From contig CANLVD010000003.1 in NCBI GenBank assembly GCA_947494445.1, forward strand, positions 372,001-436,000: DNA of 64,000 bases, in the 5' to 3' direction. The stretch comes from an uncultured Paracoccaceae bacterium. Its GTDB lineage: Bacteria; Pseudomonadota; Alphaproteobacteria; Rhodobacterales; Rhodobacteraceae. The translations under genes and the position numbers were made by a program. Below the pieces are notes generated by a model. It searched no databases. It saw nothing but the letters and a program-made list of their open reading frames with translations, and was not told the origin of the DNA. Shown piece after piece: positions 1 through 9,082 of the stretch (positions are counted from its first letter, which is position 1; every line of letters starts with the position of its first letter).

Positions 1-78
1 ATCGCTGTTCCGTTCTGGGCAGGTGCACAAACATCGAACGCGAACCTCGGTCGCGCGTTTGCTGACACACTGAAATAA
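1..78 (+). CDS. C-terminal end of probable TRAP transporter solute-binding protein (partial)
   Basis: The frame is open from the first base and encodes the last 25 residues of a protein ending in ADTLK before a TAA stop. The fragment is too short to assign by sequence. The next gene on the same strand is a fused TRAP permease, and these are usually preceded by the gene for the periplasmic solute-binding subunit, so a DctP-type or TAXI-type receptor is the likely identity. This is inferred from position only. Confidence 0.5.
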   Translation: MAVPFWAGAQTSNANLGRAFADTLK

Positions 79-99
79 TAACAAACGTAATACCTTACT

Positions 100-125
100 G
101 GCCACGGCGCATCCGCGTCGTGGCC
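100..125 (+). terminator. Intercistronic hairpin, possible partial terminator
   Basis: GGCCACG and CGTGGCC form a 7-bp stem, with three further GC pairs inside it, followed by CCTTTA. It lies between the stop of the putative solute-binding protein gene and the TRAP permease start. The T tract is weak. Such hairpins often leave the receptor mRNA more abundant than the permease mRNA. The function here is inferred. Confidence 0.4.
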
Positions 126-201
126 CCTTTATCCGCCAGAACCGGGGTCCGGTCTTGCCGCGTAAAGGGACATCAGATCCCATGGGAGGGACGGACGCGT
201 C

Positions 202-2451
202 ATGGCTGAAGAGATCAAAATTGAAGACCTGGAGATCACTGATGAGCTGATCGCCGAGCGCAATTCGTTCAAACCCGGCGAAACACCCGATGACATGACG
301 CCCTGGATGCGTCCCATCGTGTCGATCATCGACATCATCAACCTCTGGGTCGGGCGGATTACCTGCCTGCTCGTGATCCCGATCATCGCTGTAATGGTCA
401 ATGAGGTCGTCAGCCGGAAGCTTTTTGCCGCCCCCACGGATTATTCCTATGAATATTCCCGCATGCTCGCAGGGGCGATGTTCATGCTGGGCGCGGGGTA
501 CGCGCTGATGCGCGGTGTCCACATTCGAGCCGATTTCATCTACAGGTCCTGGTCCAAGGAACGCCAGATGACCGTGGATAGCCTGCTTTACATGCTGTTC
601 TACTTCCCCGCGATGCTGTTCTTCCTCTGGGTCTCCTACGAATTCACGATCAAGGCATGGCTCACATGGGAACGTTCAATGGACACCGCCATGATGGCCC
701 CTCTGGCACCGGCCAGAACCGCCATGCCGATTGCAGCCTTCTTGTTGCTCATTCAGGGCGTCTCGGAGCTTCTGAAATCACTCTACGAAATGTCAGAAGG
801 CCGTCGAAAGCTCTTCCTGCGCATCCTGCCCTTCTACATCGTCGGTTTGGCGCTGGTCTTTGTCAGCGTCGCCTACCCCGGTGCCTTGCCGATCTCCGGC
901 TGGTGGGGATCGCTGGTCGGGTCCGCCGGTCTGGGCGGCATCGAGCCCGAGATCATCGGCCTGATCATGCTGGGCGTCATGCTCTTCTCGATCTTCGTCG
1001 GCTTCCCGATCTCGTTCACGCTGATCTTCCTGTCCTTTGTCTTTGGCGCATGGGGCTTTCAGGCAAAGATGGCCTTCTACCTTCAGACCTTCCAGTTCAA
1101 CGCGACCATGCTGGATGACCAGTTGGTGGCTGTGCCGCTCTTTGTGTTCATGGGCATCCTGATGGAAAAAGCGGGGCTGATGGAACGCCTGTTCATGGCC
1201 ATTCAGCTGATGTTCTCACGCACACGCGGCGCGTTGTTCGTGGCTGTGCTGTTCGTCTCGATGATCTTTGCGGCTGCCACCGGTATTGTCGGCGCATCCG
1301 TCACCATTCTGGGCATCATGGCCGCGCGCACAATGAACCGCTCTGGCTATGACGTGCGTCTTGCTGCGGGTACAATCACCGCAGGCGGTACACTTGGCAT
1401 TCTGATCCCGCCCTCCATCATGCTGGTGGTCATGGGGCCGGTTCTTGAAATCCCGGTAACGGAGCTTTTTCAGGCCGCCATCATTCCGGGCATTATGCTG
1501 GCCACGCTTTACATGATCTATGCGCTGGTGCGTTGCTGGATCAATCCTGACCTTGGCCCGATCCTGCCCGAAGAGGAGCAGCCAGACACCTCGCCCTATT
1601 ACGCGACTGAAATGGCGCTGGTCGGCGTCGCACTCGGCCTGCTCATCTATCTGGTGATCCGGGGTGCTGGCGGTGGTCTTGGGTTCATCCCGCTGGGTGG
1701 TCTGATCATTCCGCTTGCCTGGGTCGGTGTCATGGCCGGTGTCTATTTCTGGAGCCGCAAGGCCAAACCCGGCGGGTTCTTCTTCTCCGACCTGTGGTAT
1801 GAGTTCTTCCTTGGCCTCGTCCCACCCACCACGCTGATTGCCTTTGCGCTTGGTTCAATCCTGATGGGCTGGGCAACGCCGTCCGAGGCTGCGGCCTGTG
1901 GCGCCTTCGGATCGCTCTTCCTGTCACTGGCCTACCGCAAGCTGACCATGACCAGCTTCTATGATGCGATGATCAAGACGCTTGAGATCACCGTTCTGAT
2001 CATGTTCCTGGTTGCGGCTTCGAACTTCTTCGGGGCGGTCTTCTCACGCCTTGGCACGCCGACCATGCTGACCGAATTGCTTCTGGCAATGGAGTTGAGC
2101 GGCACACTGGTGCTGATCATCATCATGGCGCTTGTGTTCCTTCTGGGCTGGCCGCTGGAGTGGGTGCCGATCGTGCTGATCATCGTCCCCATCCTTGTGC
2201 CAACGCTTGAAGCACTGGATGTGAACCTCACATGGTTCGCGATCCTTGTGGCGGTGAACCTGCAAACCGCGTGGCTCAGTCCGCCGGTCGCACTATCGGC
2301 CTATTTCCTCAAGGGCGTGGTGCCGGAATGGGATCTCAAGGATATCTACTTCGGCATGATGCAATTCATGGTGATCCAGTTGATCGGCCTGATTCTGATC
2401 TTCATGTTCCCGCAGATCGCACTTTGGTTGCCGACCTATCTGGGCGGTTGA
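202..2451 (+). CDS. TRAP transporter fused permease, DctQ-DctM
   Basis: This is the inner-membrane permease of a tripartite ATP-independent periplasmic transporter, which takes up organic acids or similar solutes with a sodium gradient. The 749-residue protein is a natural fusion. After a hydrophilic N-terminus (about 1-45), residues about 50-210 have four hydrophobic segments typical of the small DctQ subunit. Residues about 245-745 are the large DctM subunit, with many membrane spans and Gly/Pro-rich stretches such as TLGILIPPSIML. An acidic loop near 440-460 interrupts the DctM part. The gene follows the end of a likely solute-binding protein gene after a 123-base spacer with a hairpin. 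The substrate cannot be read from this sequence. The ATG at 202 is preceded by a GGGAGG-like ribosome-binding site. Confidence 0.93.
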   Translation: MAEEIKIEDLEITDELIAERNSFKPGETPDDMTPWMRPIVSIIDIINLWVGRITCLLVIPIIAVMVNEVVSRKLFAAPTDYSYEYSRMLAGAMFMLGAGYALMRGVHIRADFIYRSWSKERQMTVDSLLYMLFYFPAMLFFLWVSYEFTIKAWLTWERSMDTAMMAPLAPARTAMPIAAFLLLIQGVSELLKSLYEMSEGRRKLFLRILPFYIVGLALVFVSVAYPGALPISGWWGSLVGSAGLGGIEPEIIGLIMLGVMLFSIFVGFPISFTLIFLSFVFGAWGFQAKMAFYLQTFQFNATMLDDQLVAVPLFVFMGILMEKAGLMERLFMAIQLMFSRTRGALFVAVLFVSMIFAAATGIVGASVTILGIMAARTMNRSGYDVRLAAGTITAGGTLGILIPPSIMLVVMGPVLEIPVTELFQAAIIPGIMLATLYMIYALVRCWINPDLGPILPEEEQPDTSPYYATEMALVGVALGLLIYLVIRGAGGGLGFIPLGGLIIPLAWVGVMAGVYFWSRKAKPGGFFFSDLWYEFFLGLVPPTTLIAFALGSILMGWATPSEAAACGAFGSLFLSLAYRKLTMTSFYDAMIKTLEITVLIMFLVAASNFFGAVFSRLGTPTMLTELLLAMELSGTLVLIIIMALVFLLGWPLEWVPIVLIIVPILVPTLEALDVNLTWFAILVAVNLQTAWLSPPVALSAYFLKGVVPEWDLKDIYFGMMQFMVIQLIGLILIFMFPQIALWLPTYLGG

Positions 2452-2460
2452 TGAGATTAC

Positions 2461-2488
2461 AGGACAGCGCATCAATACGCGCTGTCCT
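2461..2488. terminator. Bidirectional terminator between TRAP permease and putR
   Basis: AGGACAGCGC and GCGCTGTCCT form a perfect 10-bp stem around an 8-base loop that contains the putR stop codon. The TRAP permease gene ends just upstream on the plus strand and putR ends here on the minus strand, so the hairpin can serve both. The T tract is short. Confidence 0.6.
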
Positions 2489-2936
2489 TGACCGCCTCCA
2501 TGGAGATATGGGTCGATGTGCTGGCGACATGGGGCAGGTTTGAAATTGCCTCTCCCAGCACCTGACGATACGCCTTGATGTCGCCTGTGCGCACTTTCAG
2601 CAGATAGTCAAAAGCGCCAGCTATCATGTGACATTGCTCGATTTCCCGAATGTCACGAGCGGCTGTGTTGAATGCCTTAAGCGCCGCCTCCGTCGTATCA
2701 GAAAGCTTGACCTCAACGAAGGCGATGTGATCCAACCCCAGCTTGCTTGGGTTCAGCACCGCCCTGAAGCCCTGAATATACCCGGTTTCGCGCAACCGGG
2801 TGACGCGATTCTGGCACGGTGTCTTGGACAGCCCCACCAGCTTTGCCAGGTCCGTGACCGGCATTCGACCGTCTTTGGACAAGGCAGACAGTATCTTTCT
2901 GTCGTATTGGTCCAGATGTCCTGATTTTATTTCCAT
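2472..2936 (-). CDS. putR: Lrp/AsnC-family regulator of proline catabolism
   Basis: This 154-residue regulator has the Lrp/AsnC architecture. An N-terminal winged helix-turn-helix (about residues 8-60, with VTDLAKLVGLSKTPCQNRVTRL as the HTH core) is followed by a RAM ligand-binding/oligomerisation domain (about 70-145). It is divergent from putA with a 128-base spacer. That is the arrangement known for PutR in Agrobacterium and Rhodobacter, where PutR activates putA in response to proline and represses itself. The gene assignment rests on this context, since AsnC-family sequence alone does not fix the ligand. Confidence 0.88.
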   Translation of the reverse strand: MEIKSGHLDQYDRKILSALSKDGRMPVTDLAKLVGLSKTPCQNRVTRLRETGYIQGFRAVLNPSKLGLDHIAFVEVKLSDTTEAALKAFNTAARDIREIEQCHMIAGAFDYLLKVRTGDIKAYRQVLGEAISNLPHVASTSTHISMEAVKDSAY

Positions 2937-3015
2937 GCCGATCTCTTCACCTATTTCGTGTGTGTAGTACGGTCTATACGGCCATGATTGAGCGAATCAA
3001 AGGCAACATGCCTTT

Positions 3016-3048
3016 CAAATGTCCGATATATTGGACCCGTCACATTTG
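3016..3048. promoter_or_regulatory. Nested dyad ahead of putA, candidate PutR operator
   Basis: CAAATGT at 3016-3022 is mirrored by ACATTTG at 3042-3048. Inside lies GTCCgATATATtGGAC at 3021-3036, a 16-bp palindrome with one mismatched pair. The element sits in the putR-putA intergenic region just before the putA ribosome-binding site. Lrp-family octamers bind such degenerate AT-centred dyads. Binding by PutR is inferred. Confidence 0.45.
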
Positions 3049-3064
3049 CCAAAGGATGTCGCCA

Positions 3065-6000
3065 ATGCTGTCCACACTGCGCACAGAAATTGCCAATGCA
3101 CGATTGTCAGATGCCAAAACACTTCTGGATCAGTTGCAGGCAGCCCACCCCGTCACGCCGCGGACACGGGAACGAGCAACGGCATATTCTACCGAGTTGG
3201 TGACCCGTCTGCGCAAGGACGGCAGCACCGGGCTGATGGAATTGTTTCTGGGCGAATACGGTCTGTCATCCGAAGAAGGAATCGCGCTGATGTGTCTGGC
3301 CGAGGCACTGCTGCGCGTTCCCGACACTGACACCATCGACGCGCTGATCGAAGACAAGATCGCGCCATCAGCTTGGTCCGCGCATCTGGGAAAGTCCAGT
3401 TCCGCGCTAGTCAACGCCTCCACCTGGGCCTTGATGCTGACCGGCAAGGTTTTGCAGGATGATGATGGTGATGGCATTGCGAGCACCCTGCACAACGCAG
3501 TGCGCCGTGTTGGCGAGCCGGTTATCCGTAAGGCTGTGGCCCGTGCCATGCGCGAGCTTGGTCAGCAGTTTGTCCTTGGCCGCACCATTGAGGAGGCTCA
3601 GGAACGCGGCAGCAAGGCGCGCGCCAAGGGTTATACCTATTCCTACGACATGCTGGGCGAAGCCGCTCTGACCGATAGGGATGCCCGGGCGTTTCATGCC
3701 TCCTACGCCGATACCATCGACAAGCTGGCCCCGTTTTGCACCGGCACCCCGCGGCAAAATCCGGGCGTTTCGATCAAGCTTTCCGCTCTCCACCCACGCT
3801 ACGAGACGCTACAACGCGATCTGGTCCTGACAGAGCTGGTAGACACCGCCCGCGACCTGACCCTGCGCGCCGCCAAGACTGGCATGGGCCTCAACATTGA
3901 TGCCGAAGAAGCCGACCGTCTGGACCTGTCCCTTGATGTGATCGAAGCGCTGCTCAGCGATCCCGCACTGGCCGGATGGGACGGCTTTGGGGTCGTCGTA
4001 CAGGCCTACGGGAAACGCGCGCCTTTCGTGCTGGACTGGCTTTATGCGCTCAGCCAGAAGCTTGATCGCAAGATCATGGTCCGGCTGGTCAAAGGCGCCT
4101 ATTGGGACACGGAAATCAAACGCGCTCAGGTGGAGGGTCTGGACGGCTTCCCGGTCTTCACCCGCAAATGTGAGACGGATGTCTCTTACATTTGCTGTGC
4201 AGCCAAACTGGCCGGAATGACCGACCGCATCTACCCGCAATTTGCCACCCACAACGCCCAGACTGTTGCCGTGATCCGCGAATTGTTCCCTGACGAGACC
4301 AGCTTCGAGTTTCAGCGTCTGCACGGCATGGGCGAGGGCCTCTATGACGTCGTGCTGAAACGCTCCAAAGCGCATTGCCGGATTTATGCCCCCGTCGGCC
4401 CACACAAGGATCTGCTGGCCTATCTTGTGCGCCGCCTTCTGGAAAACGGCGCAAACAGCTCCTTTGTCAGCCAGATCGCCGATGAGGATGTGCCGGTCGC
4501 AGAAGTCGTGGCAGATCCCTTTGAACAACTGGCAACACCTCAGTGGGAGCCGCGATTGCCCCGTGACCTTTATGCGCCCGAGCGGATCAACTCGCGTGGC
4601 TGGGACATTCATGAGCCTGCCACGCTTGAAGACATCATGTCCCGCAGCAGGGCCTTTGCCACTTCCACATGGCAGGCAGGCCCGTTGATCGCGGGTGCGG
4701 TGACAGGTGCGGGCAATCTTGATCTGCTCAACCCAGCCGGTTTGCACGACCATGTCGGCACAGTGACCGAAGCTGGCACCCCTGATGTTGAGGTTGCGCT
4801 GCAAACTGCCAGCCCGTGGTCAGGGGACACTCCGCAGGCCCGTTCTGACATTCTCAACCGCGCCGCCGATCTTTATGAGGCCAACGCGCCAGAGATCTTT
4901 GCCCTTCTGGCGCGCGAGGCAGGTAAAACCCTGACCGATGCCGTGGCCGAATTGCGCGAGGCGGTGGATTTTCTGCGCTATTACGCAGCGCAAGGCATCC
5001 TTCACGGGGACAAACCCGCACGCGGTACGATGCTCTGCATTTCGCCCTGGAACTTCCCGCTCGCGATTTTCACAGGCCAGATTGCAGCCGCCCTTGCTGC
5101 AGGCAACGCCGTGATTGCCAAACCGGCAGAAACCACGCCGCTGATCGCCGGATTTGCTGTGCGTTTGCTGCTTGATGCAGGCGTGCCGCAGAGTGCCCTG
5201 CAACTCCTGCCCGGCACGGGTGCGACCGTGGGTGCCGCGCTGACCTCCGACCCCCGGATCGACGGCGTCTGCTTCACCGGCTCCACCGCCACCGCTCAGG
5301 CCATTAATCGTGCGATGTCGCGCTCCCTTTCCCCCTTTGCGCCCCTGATTGCCGAGACCGGCGGGATCAATGCGATGATCGTCGACAGCTCCGCCCTGCC
5401 CCAGCAAGCCATCAGCGACGTGATTGCGTCTGCCTTTCAATCTGCTGGCCAACGCTGTTCGGCCTGTCGGGTACTCTATCTTCAGGATGACATCGCAGAC
5501 GAGTTTCTTGAGATGCTTTATGGAGCCATGGTGCGGCTCAGGCTGGGTGATCCCTCCCTGCCTCACGTGGATGTTGGCCCGGTAATTACTGAACAGGCCC
5601 GCCGCAACATCCAATCCCATATTGACCGCGCAGCCCGTAAGGGCCGGCTCCTGCGCCAGATGGAAATCCCCGAGCAAGGTCATTTCGTTGGCCCTGCGGT
5701 GATCCGCGTCAACGGCATCAGTGACGTGACACAAGAGGTGTTCGGCCCCGTCCTTCATGTCGCGCGGTTCCCGGCCGAGGATCTTTCAAAGGTGGTCGCT
5801 GACATCAACGCATCGGGCTACGGCCTGACATTCGGGATGCATTCACGCATCGACGACCGGGTCGAAGAGGTCACCCAAGGCCTGACGGTCGGAAACATCT
5901 ACATCAACCGCAACCAGATCGGAGCCGTGGTCGGCAGTCAGCCCTTTGGCGGCATGGGGCTCTCGGGCACTGGGCCCAAGGCAGGTGGCCCGTCCTATCT

Positions 6001-6526
6001 TGAACGTTTCAAGGCAAGCGTCGGCAAGGACCTGCCTGAGGCAAAAGGTAACGCAGTGCCTCGCGATCAGGTCCAGTCCGCATTGAACACCTTGCCCGCA
6101 GGTACCGCCAAAGTCTCCAGCCAGACCCTTCCCGGCCCCACCGGCGAAAGCAACCGCCTCAGCCATATAGCCAAAGGTCCCGTGCTCTGCCTTGGACCGG
6201 GGCTGGAGGCCGCAACCGCTCAGGCTGACATTGCGCGGACGGCAGGATGTGCAGCGCTTGTTGTTGCACCGGGGGCAATAGATGGCATCGACGGCACACT
6301 GGCAGCGGGTGACCTCCAACATCTGAGCGGTTTCGCTCTGGTCGCGCTCTGGTCTGACGCACAAACAGCCCAGCCCTTCCGGCAGGCGCTTGGCTCTCGT
6401 GATGGCGCAATTCTTTCACTGTCTTCCGGCGACGATCTGGCCGGTCTCTGCACCACCGAGCAACACATCTGTGTCGACACCACAGCCGCAGGCGGCAATG
6501 CCGAGCTTCTGGCACGCTCTGGTTAA
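3065..6526 (+). CDS. putA: Bifunctional proline dehydrogenase / L-glutamate gamma-semialdehyde dehydrogenase
   Basis: PutA oxidises proline to glutamate in two steps, feeding electrons to the quinone pool and making NADH. The N-terminal FAD-dependent proline dehydrogenase barrel spans about residues 100-450 and includes LVKGAYWDTE near 340. The NAD-dependent aldehyde dehydrogenase follows at about 520-990, with catalytic Glu764 (IAETGG) and Cys798 (GQRCSA). A C-terminal region ending in a TTAAGGNA motif is typical of long 'type B' PutA proteins. I see no ribbon-helix-helix DNA-binding domain, consistent with regulation by the divergent PutR. The chosen ATG at 3065 has AAAGGA eight bases upstream and gives 1153 residues. 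A start at 3056 or 2960 is possible but would bury the ribosome-binding site or the operator-like dyad. Confidence 0.95.
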   Translation: MLSTLRTEIANARLSDAKTLLDQLQAAHPVTPRTRERATAYSTELVTRLRKDGSTGLMELFLGEYGLSSEEGIALMCLAEALLRVPDTDTIDALIEDKIAPSAWSAHLGKSSSALVNASTWALMLTGKVLQDDDGDGIASTLHNAVRRVGEPVIRKAVARAMRELGQQFVLGRTIEEAQERGSKARAKGYTYSYDMLGEAALTDRDARAFHASYADTIDKLAPFCTGTPRQNPGVSIKLSALHPRYETLQRDLVLTELVDTARDLTLRAAKTGMGLNIDAEEADRLDLSLDVIEALLSDPALAGWDGFGVVVQAYGKRAPFVLDWLYALSQKLDRKIMVRLVKGAYWDTEIKRAQVEGLDGFPVFTRKCETDVSYICCAAKLAGMTDRIYPQFATHNAQTVAVIRELFPDETSFEFQRLHGMGEGLYDVVLKRSKAHCRIYAPVGPHKDLLAYLVRRLLENGANSSFVSQIADEDVPVAEVVADPFEQLATPQWEPRLPRDLYAPERINSRGWDIHEPATLEDIMSRSRAFATSTWQAGPLIAGAVTGAGNLDLLNPAGLHDHVGTVTEAGTPDVEVALQTASPWSGDTPQARSDILNRAADLYEANAPEIFALLAREAGKTLTDAVAELREAVDFLRYYAAQGILHGDKPARGTMLCISPWNFPLAIFTGQIAAALAAGNAVIAKPAETTPLIAGFAVRLLLDAGVPQSALQLLPGTGATVGAALTSDPRIDGVCFTGSTATAQAINRAMSRSLSPFAPLIAETGGINAMIVDSSALPQQAISDVIASAFQSAGQRCSACRVLYLQDDIADEFLEMLYGAMVRLRLGDPSLPHVDVGPVITEQARRNIQSHIDRAARKGRLLRQMEIPEQGHFVGPAVIRVNGISDVTQEVFGPVLHVARFPAEDLSKVVADINASGYGLTFGMHSRIDDRVEEVTQGLTVGNIYINRNQIGAVVGSQPFGGMGLSGTGPKAGGPSYLERFKASVGKDLPEAKGNAVPRDQVQSALNTLPAGTAKVSSQTLPGPTGESNRLSHIAKGPVLCLGPGLEAATAQADIARTAGCAALVVAPGAIDGIDGTLAAGDLQHLSGFALVALWSDAQTAQPFRQALGSRDGAILSLSSGDDLAGLCTTEQHICVDTTAAGGNAELLARSG

Positions 6527-6587
6527 CCAACTGGGAACAGTTTTCGGATAATTCCGCAGGAACCGGAACCAGAAGGATTGTCGGTTC

Positions 6588-7307
6588 ATGCGGAAACGCC
6601 TGATGTCGCGAATTGCAGCCATACTGGTTGCGCTTGCCCCTGTGCCAGCGCTGCCAGATCAGGTCTGGGTTCTTCTCGAACACGCGATGCCCTGTGATGA
6701 AGAGCCTTGCTCCAACGCAACCGAATACCTCAGCTATCCGATGAACCGCGTTGATCCAGCCGGATTGCGCCCGGCCCTTCAGGCCCTTCAGGAAAACCGC
6801 CCTGCGCCCAATGATCCCGCAAGCTCGGAACCGCGGTTTTGCCGTCAGTCAGGACGTGGCCATGATCCCGATACCCTGCCGGTACAGACAAAATCCGGAA
6901 GTCTCAAAGGGCTGCCCGCGGTTTTCATCGACACCCGCAAACTCAAGGGCCCTGAGGGGTATGAGGGGCTGTTCGGGCCAGAACTGCATGCCCAGATTGT
7001 TCGGAAATTTCAGGGCGCGGGTCTGAAAGTGCTGTTGGAAGCGGAACTTGAGATGGAACCCGGCCTGCCAAGCCTCAACCTTAGGTTCTCCCCTCCGCGC
7101 GGCGAATGCGATCCCTACCGGGTCTCTCTCAGTCTTTCACAAACTGCCGTTCTGACCCGCGACGTGGCCATACGCATCGAGGCGACAACATGGAGCGGCT
7201 CAGGTGGGGCGCATGCCGATCACCCGGATGCAGATGAATTTGACGCAGCCATGAGGCTGATTGATGCCTTCCTGCTGGACTGGTCCACGGCTCAGGAAAC
7301 GCCCTGA
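6588..7307 (+). CDS. Secreted protein of unknown function
   Basis: I do not recognise this 239-residue protein. It starts with a basic N-terminus and a hydrophobic stretch ending near ALP-DQ at residues 23-25, which looks like a Sec signal peptide with periplasmic export. The mature part has a Cys pair (CDEEPC, about 36-41) and two more cysteines (FCRQ and GECDP), suggesting disulphides. It lies 61 bases after putA on the same strand and could be partly cotranscribed. AAGGA upstream of the ATG supports the start. There are no catalytic motifs I can name. Confidence 0.7.
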   Translation: MRKRLMSRIAAILVALAPVPALPDQVWVLLEHAMPCDEEPCSNATEYLSYPMNRVDPAGLRPALQALQENRPAPNDPASSEPRFCRQSGRGHDPDTLPVQTKSGSLKGLPAVFIDTRKLKGPEGYEGLFGPELHAQIVRKFQGAGLKVLLEAELEMEPGLPSLNLRFSPPRGECDPYRVSLSLSQTAVLTRDVAIRIEATTWSGSGGAHADHPDADEFDAAMRLIDAFLLDWSTAQETP

Positions 7308-7354
7308 TGCAGGACAATGGGCAGTATCATTCCCGACAAGCCTTTCACATTCGT

Positions 7355-7366
7355 GGTAAATTTACC
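7355..7366. promoter_or_regulatory. 12-bp palindrome upstream of outer-membrane efflux gene
   Basis: GGTAAATTTACC is a perfect 12-bp palindrome, 115 bases before the start of the efflux outer-membrane factor gene. It has the form of an operator for a dimeric repressor, but no regulator gene is adjacent, so the binding protein is unknown. Confidence 0.3.
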
Positions 7367-7481
7367 GCAGGTTGTGGGGCCCATATGCAAGAAAACTTGG
7401 CTTTGAGCCCTATTATAAACTATTGTTTCACTCGCAGTTGATTGAACCACGGCCAGCAGATGCCGGGACAATGTTGAGGCG

Positions 7482-8918
7482 ATGATGAGCAGACACCCAT
7501 TTGAGGGAGCCACCGGCGCAGGCAATGCCCGCGGTGGCAAACGACGTATGGCCCTCGCGCTGAGCGTGGTGGCGGGGCTTGCTGGCTGCGATGTGGCTCA
7601 GGATTACAAAGCGCCAGAAGCTACGCTTGCGGAAGAAGGCATCTCCCTGAATGCCCGCCAGAACGTCGATCTGACCAACATTCGCTGGTGGACGGCATTT
7701 GGCGATGCAACCCTGAATACCCTTGTAGATGAAGGGCTTACCGCCAACACCGACCTGAAGATTGCACTGGAACGTGTGACCGAGGCCGAAGCCCTGAGCC
7801 GCGCTGCCGGTCTGACACAGAATGTCGATGCAACCGTCTCCGCAACCGCACAGGGCGCGCGCGGCGACAGTTCCAGCCGGGTGGCCGCAGCCTCACTTGG
7901 GCTCAGTCTTCTGCTGGATCCGTTCGGTCGCTCCAAGAACCAGAAACTTGCGGCCCTTGCCCGGGTTGAAGCGGCTGAGGCCGGGGCCCGCAACGCCCGC
8001 CTGACCTATATCGCGACGCTGACCCAATCCTACATCACCCTGCGCGGTCTGCAGGAACGCCGCCGTCTGACTGTTCAGGATCAGTCTTCACGGCGCCAAA
8101 CAATCGGGCAAATCGACACGCTTCTGAACGTGGGCGCTGCAACCCGTCTCGACAGTGTACAGGCGCAGGCCCTGTTGCTGGAAGGCAAGGCGACATTGCC
8201 GACGCTCGATCTGGCAATTGATACTGAAGTGAACCGGATCGCCACCTTGATGGGCATTCCAGCGGATGCATATTCGTCGGACACTCTGCGCAAAAGCCGT
8301 GGCATTCCTATCATCAAAAGTCGTAACCTTGTCTCCATCGATGCGGATCTTTTGCGCAACCGCCCGGACCTTATCCAGCTCGAGCGTCTGTACCGCGCAG
8401 CCGTTGCCGATCTTGGCGCGGCTGAGGCCAATCGCTACCCCAGCCTGGAGCTGTCAGGCACCATCACACCGCGCATCAATGGTGCGGACACATGGAGCTT
8501 TGGCCCGGTGCTCGACATCCCCCTCTTTGATCAGGGTCAGCGCATCGCCTCCCGCGATGCAGCGGCCTCTCGTGCAACACAGGCCTATCTCACTTGGAAA
8601 TCCCAGGTTCTGACAGCCGTGGAAGAGGTACAAACTGCCCTCGCCGTCGTCTCCCGTCGGCAGGCGGCTGTCTCTGCATCAAGCCAGGTGGTTTCAGCGC
8701 GGCGCGAAGGGCGCGATCTGTCTTTTGATCTGGCCCGCAATCAGGAAATCACACAGCTTGACCTGCTCGACGCAGAGCGTCAGTTGTCACAAGCACGCCA
8801 GACGCTTGCTGAAAACCGCCAATCCCTGGCGCTGGCCCAGGTGCAGTTGAACACCGCTCTCGGGGCTGGCTCGGATGTCCGCCCTGCGGTGGAAATCGCG
8901 CGCGCCTCGTTCAACTGA
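7482..8918 (+). CDS. Outer-membrane efflux lipoprotein (NodT/OprM-like)
   Basis: This is the outer-membrane channel component of tripartite efflux pumps (TolC superfamily, NodT/OprM branch). A basic N-terminus and hydrophobic stretch end in a lipobox-like GLAGC (Cys36), predicting lipid anchoring. The 478 residues cover the two repeated OEP modules with long alpha-helical segments, for example EAEALSRAAGL and VEEVQTALAVVSRRQAAV. The C-terminal QLDLLDAERQLSQARQ stretch is characteristic. Pumps of this type normally also have a membrane-fusion protein and an RND or ABC inner-membrane component, but neither is adjacent, so this is an orphan outer-membrane factor. The substrate is unknown. Confidence 0.88.
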   Translation: MMSRHPFEGATGAGNARGGKRRMALALSVVAGLAGCDVAQDYKAPEATLAEEGISLNARQNVDLTNIRWWTAFGDATLNTLVDEGLTANTDLKIALERVTEAEALSRAAGLTQNVDATVSATAQGARGDSSSRVAAASLGLSLLLDPFGRSKNQKLAALARVEAAEAGARNARLTYIATLTQSYITLRGLQERRRLTVQDQSSRRQTIGQIDTLLNVGAATRLDSVQAQALLLEGKATLPTLDLAIDTEVNRIATLMGIPADAYSSDTLRKSRGIPIIKSRNLVSIDADLLRNRPDLIQLERLYRAAVADLGAAEANRYPSLELSGTITPRINGADTWSFGPVLDIPLFDQGQRIASRDAAASRATQAYLTWKSQVLTAVEEVQTALAVVSRRQAAVSASSQVVSARREGRDLSFDLARNQEITQLDLLDAERQLSQARQTLAENRQSLALAQVQLNTALGAGSDVRPAVEIARASFN

Positions 8919-9032
8919 TTAAAACTGAGCGTTTAAGAGATCCGTAAGCTTCGACGCGCATCTTGGGGTCAACGTGATTCCACCGTCGCGGGGCCAAATT
9001 GTCGTGACCGGCCCGGTGATGCTCTCCAGCAA

Positions 9033-9063
9033 AAAAAAGGCGCAACAGGTGTTGCGCCTTTTT
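9033..9063. terminator. Bidirectional Rho-independent terminator
   Basis: GGCGCAAC and GTTGCGCC form an 8-bp stem with a 4-base AGGT loop, flanked by an A run on the left and a T run on the right. It lies between the convergent efflux outer-membrane gene and the GDSL hydrolase gene and can terminate both. Confidence 0.9.
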
Positions 9064-9082
9064 GGATTCAATAGCTGAAAAA

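Noticed and set aside
3809-5758. Long antisense open frames under putA
   Set aside because: PutA domains and catalytic residues are intact in the plus-strand frame; the antisense frames show no motif.
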